Of a DNA stretch of 9,011 nucleotides, positions 1-5,234 are shown one piece after another. A model generated the notes under the pieces. It did no database searches and had not been told where the DNA came from. It was given only the letters and a program-made list of their open reading frames with translations. The stretch lies in NCBI GenBank assembly GCA_946480125.1, contig CAMLIY010000119.1, positions 1-9,011 of the forward strand. Reading direction: 5' to 3'. The stretch comes from an uncultured Asticcacaulis sp. Its GTDB lineage: Bacteria > Pseudomonadota > Alphaproteobacteria > Caulobacterales > Caulobacteraceae. How positions within the stretch are numbered: the stretch's first letter is position 1; every line of letters starts with the position of its first letter. A program made the translations under genes and the position numbers.

Positions 1-160
1 CCGGCGCGGCTGCGGCAAAAAAAAAGTGCCTTCCATCGATGTCATAGTGATAGCCGCCATCATCGAACATCGCCGGATTTGTGCGGTTCTTGAAAACCTG
101 ACGCGGTTCATCGCTCTCGCGGAATAAGACCCAGGCGCTGTCGTATAATCGGATTGCCAT
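1..160 (-). CDS. Unrecognised protein, N-terminal part only (gene runs off the left edge)
   Basis: On the minus strand an ATG at 160-158 opens a frame with no stop to the window edge, giving 53 codons. The peptide begins MAIRLYDSAWVLF and continues with a Glu-Pro-Arg-Gln-Val-Phe-Lys-Asn segment, an acidic/aromatic stretch (Phe-Asp-Asp-Gly-Gly-Tyr-His-Tyr-Asp) and three consecutive Phe encoded by a run of nine A on the plus strand (17-25). It looks like a soluble beta-rich N-terminus with no signal peptide or membrane helix. The coding look comes from the balanced composition and lack of stops. The ribosome-binding site is weak (AGAGTGA about 10 nt upstream). I do not recognise the family. It is divergent from luxR, and a 19-bp dyad lies about 36-54 nt upstream of its start, so quorum control is possible. 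Most of the gene is missing, so function cannot be assigned. Confidence 0.5.
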   Translation of the reverse strand, partial: MAIRLYDSAWVLFRESDEPRQVFKNRTNPAMFDDGGYHYDIDGRHFFFAAAAP

Positions 161-195
161 GATGCACGTCACTCTGATCTGAAACTGAAACCCGC

Positions 196-214
196 CGGTA
201 GCCCGTCTCTACCG
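196..214. promoter_or_regulatory. 19-bp dyad CGGTAG-N7-CTACCG, possible operator
   Basis: Two perfect 6-nt inverted arms, CGGTAG (196-201) and CTACCG (209-214), flank a 7-nt non-symmetric centre. Size and spacing suit a dimeric regulator such as a LuxR/TraR-type protein. The site sits 36-54 nt upstream of the minus-strand start codon at 160. It is not followed by a T-run on either strand, so it is unlikely to be a terminator. Assignment as an operator is inference from position and symmetry only. Confidence 0.3.
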
Positions 215-512
215 ACCAAACCTTGCTTAGACGTGAAGGCGACCGAAGACGGGATCAAAAATAGCCGTCATCTTTAAATGCGCAATACGTTTCTGTCTTC
301 CACTTACCTGTCGCGCGCCCGGAACGGATCGATTCCAGACGGTCATGAGCGCCGAGGCCTCACGAGCCTGTAGATAGCCGGTCTCATCAACTGGGTCGCT
401 GACGATATTCGGGGCGTTTCCGAAATCCCCCATCTACCACAGGCACCAATTACCACATGGATGGACAAAAGGGGAGGACTCGACGTATGGTGGAGCCGAC
501 TGTATTTAGGGT

Positions 513-521
513 TGATATATT
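513..521 (+). promoter_or_regulatory. Possible extended -10 promoter for luxR
   Basis: TG-A-TATATT matches the extended -10 pattern TGnTATAAT at all but one position. It lies 30 nt upstream of the ATG at 551, so a start site near 528 would give a short leader containing the GGGGA ribosome-binding site. No -35 element stands out at 16-18 nt upstream, which is tolerated for extended -10 promoters. Weak evidence on its own. Confidence 0.3.
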
Positions 522-550
522 GATGTCTTTGGCAATTGGGGACCGTTGCC

Positions 551-1291
551 ATGCCGTGGAGACGCTCGTTCGAGGGATTTGTGGAAGCGACGCGCGAGGT
601 GCGATCTGTCGGCGCGTTGACCCATCGGCTGCTTGAATGCCTCCTGGATAGGGGATTCAACCACGTCAACTTTACGGTGCACTACGATGAACGGATTCCA
701 GAGGCCCATCGAGGCTTTGGTCTCATCAATACATATCCGCAAGCCTGGCAGGATCATTACAACGATCGCCAACTGCACCGGCTCGATCCCGTGGCGCAAC
801 GGGCGTGGAGTATATATGAGCCGTTTCTCTGGCGTGACCTGGAGCGAAGCGATCGGGTATCCCGCCGGGGCAAGGGCTTTCTCAGGGAAGCGAACGACGC
901 AGGGCTTCACGGTGGCATCGGGATCCCCTTTGATGGTCCCAAGTCGCAGATTGCGGGCATTGCGATGGCCAGTTCAGACAGGCGCGTGATCAAACCGTCC
1001 GAACTCGACATTCTGGCCAGCCACTGCAACCATTTCTATAAAATCTACTGCCGTCTGATCGGGTCCGTGGTCAATGGCCCGCCCAGCGTTGTCTTGACGA
1101 TAAAAGAAAGCCAGGTCATAGGCCGGGTCGCGTACGGCCTGTCCAATAAGGAAATCGCCATCGCCCTCACCACGACCCCGGCCATGGTGGACTGCCATCT
1201 GCGCAGCGTTTTTGAAAAGCTGAACGTCCATGATCGCGGGCTGGCCGCCATTATCTGCCTCCAACTGGGCCTCATCGAAATCTCATTCTAG
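551..1291 (+). CDS. luxR: LuxR-family AHL-responsive transcriptional regulator
   Basis: A 246-aa receptor that binds an acyl-homoserine lactone and then regulates target promoters. The N-terminal autoinducer-binding domain (about residues 5-165) carries the hallmark residues: Trp66 and Tyr70 in WQDHY, Asp79-Pro80, Trp94 in PFLWRDL, and the glycine-rich GGIG at 121-124. The C-terminal LuxR-type helix-turn-helix spans about 182-240, with LTIKES, GLSNKEIA, the recognition-helix segment MVDCHLRSVFEKL and the closing NVHDR. Length is normal for the family. I chose ATG 551 because GGGGA (538-542) sits 8 nt upstream. An in-frame TTG at 536 would add five residues but has no Shine-Dalgarno. The gene lies 176 nt upstream of luxI on the same strand, the usual cognate pairing. 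By context it resembles TraR of conjugative elements. Ligand and activator-versus-repressor mode cannot be read from sequence. Confidence 0.93.
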   Translation: MPWRRSFEGFVEATREVRSVGALTHRLLECLLDRGFNHVNFTVHYDERIPEAHRGFGLINTYPQAWQDHYNDRQLHRLDPVAQRAWSIYEPFLWRDLERSDRVSRRGKGFLREANDAGLHGGIGIPFDGPKSQIAGIAMASSDRRVIKPSELDILASHCNHFYKIYCRLIGSVVNGPPSVVLTIKESQVIGRVAYGLSNKEIAIALTTTPAMVDCHLRSVFEKLNVHDRGLAAIICLQLGLIEISF

Positions 1292-1324
1292 TTGGTCCAC
1301 CGACGAGCATAAGGCGACCCAAAT

Positions 1325-1348
1325 CGGACGAGAATTGCCTCGCGTCCG
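1325..1348. promoter_or_regulatory. 24-bp imperfect dyad upstream of luxI, candidate lux/tra box
   Basis: Perfect 6-nt arms CGGACG (1325-1330) and CGTCCG (1343-1348) are joined by 12 nt that add two further symmetric pairs (G1332-C1341, A1333-T1340), so 8 of 12 pairs match. The dyad sits 119 nt upstream of the luxI start, in the only non-coding gap of the luxR-luxI block, where an autoinduction site is expected. A 7-nt inverted pair TCCACCG (1296-1302) and CGGTGGA (1358-1364) brackets it. It could instead be an RNA hairpin at the end of luxR, although no T-run follows. No good -10/-35 pair was found nearby. Confidence 0.35.
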
Positions 1349-1467
1349 TTTGCGGCGCGGTGGATACGCCTGCCATGAAAAAGCCTCAATTCACTACGCA
1401 TTCGCGGGGTGTCGATGGGCTTGCGTCTGTGCTGATCTGAAATCTTCACCCTTAGGAGGAAGATCGC

Positions 1468-2100
1468 ATGTTAAAACTCATAAGCTACAAAGACATCGCC
1501 GCGAATGCCGACCTCTTTTACGGTCAGTTTCGGCTGCGTCACCGCGAATTTATCGACCGCCAACATTATGATGTTAAATCCCTGAACGGCATGGAGTTCG
1601 ATCAGTATGACACCTTGGCGGCCAAATATTTGGTTTACAGCATTGATCGTAAAACCGTGCTGGGGTGCAGCCGCCTGACACCCATAGGCTACGGGTGCAT
1701 GCTCGCCGATCATTTCCCGGATCTGGTCGACGACAATTCCATTTTCTCGGCTGCGCGCACCTGGGAGGGCACCCGGTTCTGCGTCGATAGCCGGCTGCCG
1801 CCGGCGCAGCGTCTGCATATTCTTCGCGCCCTTGTCGCCGGCTATATCGAGTTCGGCCTTCAGCACCGGGTCGATCGCATCATCGGCCTGATGCAGACGG
1901 GAATCCTGAGATCGGTTTGGGAACGCACTGGGGTCACGCTGGAACGGCTGGGCACGGTCCAAAAGGTAGGGGCGCATACCCGCGTCCAGGCGGCGGCCAT
2001 CTCGATCAACCAAGCACAACGCGAACGCGTGTCAGCGGTGACAGGGATCACCCGTGTGCTGGAACGACCGAAACTCCGTCTGGTCCAGAATGCCGGATAA
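1468..2100 (+). CDS. luxI: LuxI-family acyl-homoserine-lactone synthase
   Basis: A 210-aa cytoplasmic enzyme that makes an N-acyl-homoserine lactone from S-adenosylmethionine and an acyl-ACP or acyl-CoA. Family residues are visible: Arg24 and Phe28 in RLRHREF, Glu43, Asp45 and Asp48 in MEFDQYD, Arg69 in CSRL, Phe83, and Glu100/Arg103 in WEGTRFC. The usually conserved Trp at position 34 is Tyr (QHYDV). I think this is shared by an alphaproteobacterial subgroup rather than a defect. The ATG is fixed by a strong AGGAGGA at 1454-1460, 7 nt upstream. Length is normal. It is the first gene of a tight run: the next ORF overlaps its stop by 11 nt. The signal's acyl chain cannot be deduced. The strong ribosome-binding site contrasts with the weak ones of luxR and the next ORF. 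Confidence 0.95.
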   Translation: MLKLISYKDIAANADLFYGQFRLRHREFIDRQHYDVKSLNGMEFDQYDTLAAKYLVYSIDRKTVLGCSRLTPIGYGCMLADHFPDLVDDNSIFSAARTWEGTRFCVDSRLPPAQRLHILRALVAGYIEFGLQHRVDRIIGLMQTGILRSVWERTGVTLERLGTVQKVGAHTRVQAAAISINQAQRERVSAVTGITRVLERPKLRLVQNAG

Positions 2101-2329
2101 GCCGCCGCGCTCGCCAGGTGAGGGCAACGGCGCAGGTAAGGAAGAGACCGACTTTTCCAAGATCGAGCGCGGTATCGATGCCGTCAATGGCCTGCGGCTC
2201 GACATGAGAAAAGTCGGGATGACGGCGTGCGCCGATGCGCTCGACCAGGCCTTTGCCCACTGCCTTCGCGAATTCCTGGCCCTCAAAGGCGGCCCTGCGG
2301 ACAGCGCGGACACCGAGAGAAAACAATAG
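2090..2329 (+). CDS. Small unknown protein overlapping the luxI stop
   Basis: A 79-aa ORF whose ATG (2090) lies inside the end of luxI, so ATGCCGGATAA contains both the start and the luxI stop, an arrangement typical of translational coupling. There is no own Shine-Dalgarno. An upstream in-frame GTG at 2054 is less attractive. Residues 1-20 are Pro/Gly/Glu-rich and probably disordered. Residues 21-66 look like two amphipathic helices (DFSKIERGIDAVNGLRL, then a Gly-Met turn and ACADALDQAFAHCLREFLAL). The tail is polar. No catalytic motif, signal peptide or membrane helix is visible. I do not recognise the family. Its place between the synthase and a DUF2285 regulator, and its small helical nature, make a modulator of the quorum circuit conceivable (compare QseM or TraM antiactivators), but I see no sequence similarity to either. 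The helical pattern and coupled start favour a real gene. Confidence 0.6.
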   Translation: MPDKPPRSPGEGNGAGKEETDFSKIERGIDAVNGLRLDMRKVGMTACADALDQAFAHCLREFLALKGGPADSADTERKQ

Positions 2330-2401
2330 TCGGGTTCAGTCGCAAGCCGGCTCCCGGATCGATCAGTGAGTGACGGACAGAACGTCCGAATGGAGGGGGA
2401 A

Positions 2402-3225
2402 ATGTCACGATGGCATGTAACCGCGGAGACCTTCGATACCCAATGGGGGGACCGCCAGCACTATCAGCCCTTGCTGAAGGCCGACGGCCGGCACTGGGCC
2501 TGGACCTGGCTGCGGCGCAGCCACGCCTATCAGGACGCGGTGGCCCGTCTGCGAACGCGGTCAGAAGTCCTGGCGCTGGGCGAGGCCGCCTGTTGCCTCA
2601 AGACGGCCAATCTCAACCGGCTTTTTCATCTGGGATATTTGTTCGCGCAGGCCCTCGGGGCGAGGGGGACCTGGAAGACAGGCTGTTCTGGCGCGCCGAC
2701 CTCGATCCGTCGGTTCTCGCCGTCACAGCCGAACCTATATCCCGCAATCACGTCGATGCCTTCGATATCGCCCATTTTCCCGGCCTCGCTGATCTGTTGA
2801 TGGATCGCTCAGGCCGGGAAATGGTCGTCCTCTCTAACGGCGGCCATCAAATCCAGCTTCAGGTTGGCGAGGGGACCTTGAGCGAAGGGCCGGTGCGTCT
2901 CCGTTACCAGATCGGCGGGTTCGACCACGTCGAGGCCAAGCTTAGAACCATCGCCCGGCTGGCCTCCCTGCGCCGTCTGGGGCGCTTCGCCCGCGGCCTG
3001 TTTCCGGCCGAACCCTGTGCCGGCAAATGGCTCCTGGCCTTGCAGGCCTATGACGGGCTGGCAGCCGGCGCCAGCCAGCGCGAGATCGCCGTCGTGCTCT
3101 TCGGCGAAACGCGTGTCCGCGAAGAATGGAAGGGCCGCTCCGATTTCCTGCGCTTGCGCGTGCAGCGGCTGATCAATGTGGGAAGGAATATGGTCGATGG
3201 CGGATATAAACGGCTCCTCCATTAA
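2402..3225 (+). pseudogene. FseA-like DUF6499-DUF2285 transcriptional regulator, split by a frame change
   Basis: The two halves of one protein lie in different frames. The N-terminal half starts at ATG 2402, 5 nt after GGAGG (2392-2396), and shows the DUF6499 pattern (WGDRQHYQPLLKADGRHWAW, then TWLRRSHAYQDAVARL). This frame loses family likeness after about LFAQALGARG (near 2665) and stops at 2800. The C-terminal half, in the frame one base back, resumes with EDRLFWRADLDPSVLAV and carries a full DUF2285 domain: GPVRLRYQIGGF, LASLRRLGRFARGLF, LLALQAYDGLAAGASQREIA, VQRLINVGRNMVDGGYKRLL, stop 3223-3225. Adding one base would give a normal 274-aa protein. DUF2285 is a helix-turn-helix variant. 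In ICEMlSymR7A the related FseA, made by +1 ribosomal frameshifting of two TraR-controlled ORFs, activates excision. Here a deletion or sequencing error, or a different recoding event, could explain the split. An unlinked regulator of another process remains possible. Confidence 0.82.
2657..2669 (+). other. Frame-change site in a G-rich stretch of the DUF2285 regulator
   Basis: The likely junction lies between GGGG (2657-2660) and GGGGG (2664-2668), with A at 2669. The upstream frame reads CTC GGG GCG AGG GGG ACC. The downstream coding frame reads GAG GGG GAC CTG GAA. Passing from one to the other needs a -1 step (or +2). No canonical X-XXY-YYZ heptamer is present: the A-site GGG could re-pair, but the P-site AGG would have to re-pair on GAG. 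A UUU-C resembling the +1 slip site described for FseA occurs at 2624-2627, but a +1 step there enters the third frame, which does not encode DUF2285. A lost G is the simplest explanation. Confidence 0.6.
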
Positions 3226-4942
3226 AGTGACGACGCTCACCATGCTGCGGCGGGTCGCGCGAGAAATGGTGGCATCGCGCCGGCAACGGGTGCGGGTGGC
3301 GATCGGTGCCGGTCTTGAAAGCCTGGGGATCGCCCTCGGCATTGCCGGACCGATCGCCCTCAAGGGGCTGATCGATGGCCTGTCGGCCGGCACGCTGGGG
3401 CCAACCGGCATAATTCTCTATGTCGCCGCCTTCGCGGTCAGTTGGTCCGGCGCCACGATCTGCACTACCGCGCGGATGGTCTATTCCACCCGCATCATCG
3501 ACGAGGTGACCGGAACGCTTGCAGAAAACACCCTGCGCGCAGCCCTGCCGGCAGCGGCGACCGCCCGCGACACCGACAGTGGTCAGACCCTTGGACGGAT
3601 AGAACGGTTGCCCTTCAGTCTCTATATCGTCGCCGACGGCCTGATCTGGCGCGCGGTGCCCCTGGTCATTCAGGTGGCGGCGACAGCGGCGGTCATGGCC
3701 GCCCTGGTCCCCACGCGATATCTCATCGCCCTGTGCCTGGTGCTGGGCGCCTATGCCCTGACGACGCGCATTGGCGCCGCGCACCATCGCGCGGTCTCGA
3801 ACCGGGCCAACGCCGTAGCAAGCCGGGTCTCGCAGAACAATGGCGACATCCTCCGCAATGCCCGCCGTGTCGTCTTCAATGGCGCCATCGAATGGGAAAT
3901 GGGCCGCGCCGCCCGCCGCTATCGCGACAAGGCGCAGGGGATGCAAGCCGTGACCGCGTCCCTGGTGGAGCTGTCAGCCATTCAATATGGCACCCTCTCG
4001 CTTGGGCTATTCGGCCTGTTGCTCCTGGCCGGCCACGATGTCGCCCATCATGTCCTGACCGTCGGTGACCTGATCCTGGTCCAGGCCTACGCCTTGCGCC
4101 TCGTCGTGCCCCTCGGCAGCTTTGCCTTCATCATCAGTCAAGCGTCCCTGGCCCTGGCCAATCTCCGGGAAGTCCTCAGCCTGTCGAGGGCGCCCGAAGG
4201 CGATATCCAGGGCGTTGACGTGCCAGCCGGCGCCGCGACAATGACCCTGGAGAATGTTCAGTTTGCCTATGGCCCGGGTCTGCCGGGAATTAACGGCATC
4301 ACCGCGAAGATTCAGGCCGGGTCCTTCACGGTGATTGTCGGGCCCAACGGCTCAGGCAAATCCACCCTGGCGCAACTGATCGCCGGCATTCTCGTGCCCT
4401 CAGCTGGTGCCGTACGGATAGCGGGCAGGGACCTCGCGACAGTCGAGGCCCGCGCCAGGCACAGGCTCGTCCTCTATGTCCCCCAGTTCATCGGGCTATT
4501 CAACCGGCCGCTGGGCAGCAATGCCCTCTACCCACCGACAAGGCTGACCGAGGCGGAGGTGGCCGAACTACTCATGCAATGGCAATTCGCTGATGCCGGC
4601 AAAGAGGTCGATTTCCATGCCATCGTGGGCGAGCAGGGGGAACGCCTGTCAGGCGGCCAAATGCAAAAGCTGGAATTGGCGCGGGTGGTCGGTATTCAGG
4701 CGCCTGTGATAATCCTGGATGAAAGCACCTCCGCCCTCGATCCGGCCAGTGAACGCGCGGTGGTCGCAGAGCTATGCGAACGATTCGGGGGACGCACAAC
4801 CCTGATTATGATCACCCACCATGAGGGTATGGCGGAGATAGCCGATCATGTTCTGTTCGTGAAGAACGGCCGCCTGGTCAGGCAGGGCAGGCATTCCGAA
4901 CTTCTGGCGGATTCGGCAGTGTATCGAAAGCTGTGGATCTGA
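3197..4942 (+). CDS. ABC exporter, fused permease and ATP-binding domains
   Basis: A 581-aa inner-membrane half-transporter expected to work as a homodimer and export an unknown substrate. The N-terminal membrane domain (about 30-325) has hydrophobic segments near 35-58, 70-90, 145-170, 172-190, 265-282 and 288-318. The nucleotide-binding domain (about 348-581) is complete: Walker A GPNGSGKST 382-390, Q-loop Gln430 in YVPQF, signature LSGGQMQKLELAR 484-496, Walker B VIILDES 504-510 and switch His541 in ITHH. There is no N-terminal C39 peptidase domain, so it is not a peptide-cleaving bacteriocin exporter. I chose ATG 3197 because GGAAGGA (3181-3187) precedes it by 9 nt. An in-frame ATG at 3176 would add seven residues. 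The start lies 29 nt inside the end of the DUF2285 ORF, suggesting coupled translation and membership of the luxI operon. Cargo is unknown. Confidence 0.92.
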   Translation: MADINGSSIKVTTLTMLRRVAREMVASRRQRVRVAIGAGLESLGIALGIAGPIALKGLIDGLSAGTLGPTGIILYVAAFAVSWSGATICTTARMVYSTRIIDEVTGTLAENTLRAALPAAATARDTDSGQTLGRIERLPFSLYIVADGLIWRAVPLVIQVAATAAVMAALVPTRYLIALCLVLGAYALTTRIGAAHHRAVSNRANAVASRVSQNNGDILRNARRVVFNGAIEWEMGRAARRYRDKAQGMQAVTASLVELSAIQYGTLSLGLFGLLLLAGHDVAHHVLTVGDLILVQAYALRLVVPLGSFAFIISQASLALANLREVLSLSRAPEGDIQGVDVPAGAATMTLENVQFAYGPGLPGINGITAKIQAGSFTVIVGPNGSGKSTLAQLIAGILVPSAGAVRIAGRDLATVEARARHRLVLYVPQFIGLFNRPLGSNALYPPTRLTEAEVAELLMQWQFADAGKEVDFHAIVGEQGERLSGGQMQKLELARVVGIQAPVIILDESTSALDPASERAVVAELCERFGGRTTLIMITHHEGMAEIADHVLFVKNGRLVRQGRHSELLADSAVYRKLWI

Positions 4943-4968
4943 GGCCGTTGCGGCCAGCCGGCCGCCTC
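4943..4968 (+). terminator. GC-rich hairpin cluster directly after the ABC gene
   Basis: GGCCG (4943-4947), loop TTG, CGGCC (4951-4955) forms a perfect 5-bp stem immediately after the stop codon. GGCC (4952-4955) can also pair with GGCC (4960-4963), and GAGGC (4941-4945) with GCCTC (4964-4968). No T-run follows, so this is not a textbook intrinsic terminator. It may stabilise the mRNA end or help factor-dependent termination of the luxI operon. Confidence 0.3.
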
Positions 4969-5023
4969 GTCGGAGATGGAGTCCAAGAGGTCTCCACCCT
5001 GGGGGCTCGATCTCTAACGGGGA

Positions 5024-5094
5024 AAGGAGGACCGGTTTTGGCCCGAAGCGGCCTCCCAGCTTGTTTTAGATATAGAAAAGCGGAAGTGACTTAA
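5024..5094 (+). other. Stranded strong Shine-Dalgarno with an 18-codon TTG frame
   Basis: AAGGAGG (5024-5030) stands 7 nt before a TTG (5038) that opens a frame of only 18 codons ending TAA at 5092-5094. So good a ribosome-binding site without a gene is odd. It may be the leftover start of a further operon gene removed or displaced when the following segment arrived, a short leader peptide, or chance. The composition becomes AT-richer just downstream. Confidence 0.25.
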
Positions 5095-5140
5095 TCCGCC
5101 GCGAAAGGCATGGTCGGGACTTTGTCCCTACGCGGTCAGG

Positions 5141-5182
5141 CACCTTAGGTGAATTGCGATTCGAGCTATGTTGCTCTACAAC
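5141..5182 (+). promoter_or_regulatory. Sigma-70-like promoter with adjacent palindrome for the P-loop NTPase gene
   Basis: TTGCGA (5154-5159), a 17-nt spacer, and TACAAC (5177-5182) match the -35/-10 consensus at four of six bases each with ideal spacing. The predicted start near 5189 gives a leader of about 45 nt to the TTG at 5235. Two nt upstream of the -35 lies an exact palindrome CACCT-T-AGGTG (5141-5151), placed well for a repressor or activator. A further perfect hairpin GGGAC-TTT-GTCCC lies at 5116-5128. This suggests the big gene is transcribed independently of the quorum operon. Confidence 0.4.
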
Positions 5183-5234
5183 GAGAGTGTGCAGATGATT
5201 GCAACTTTTGCACTTATGGGGAGGCTACAGGATT

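Larger units (their letters stand above)
161..550. other. Divergent intergenic region upstream of luxR
   Basis: This 390-nt stretch separates the minus-strand partial gene from luxR. It holds a tandem CTGAAA repeat (179-190), a perfect-arm dyad at 196-214 and an extended -10-like element at 513-521. A 68-codon open frame exists on the minus strand (433 to 227, peptide starting MGDFGNAPNIVSD). It lacks a clear ribosome-binding site and resembles no family I know, so I do not call it a gene. It could be a decayed remnant. No tRNA or terminator is apparent. Confidence 0.6.

Noticed and set aside
17..25. Run of nine A as a possible frameshift or terminator signal.
   Set aside because: It reads as three in-frame Phe codons in the minus-strand partial gene, and no hairpin precedes it within the window.
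227..433. 68-codon minus-strand open frame in the luxR upstream region.
   Set aside because: No ribosome-binding site and no recognisable family; GC-rich DNA often leaves such frames. Mentioned in the intergenic entry only.
1471..2019. 182-codon minus-strand frame opposite luxI.
   Set aside because: It is antisense to a gene with all LuxI hallmarks, and its peptide shows no family features.
2624..2627. UUU-C slip site resembling the +1 frameshift site described for FseA.
   Set aside because: A +1 step from the N-terminal frame here enters the third frame, not the DUF2285 frame, so it cannot by itself produce the fusion.
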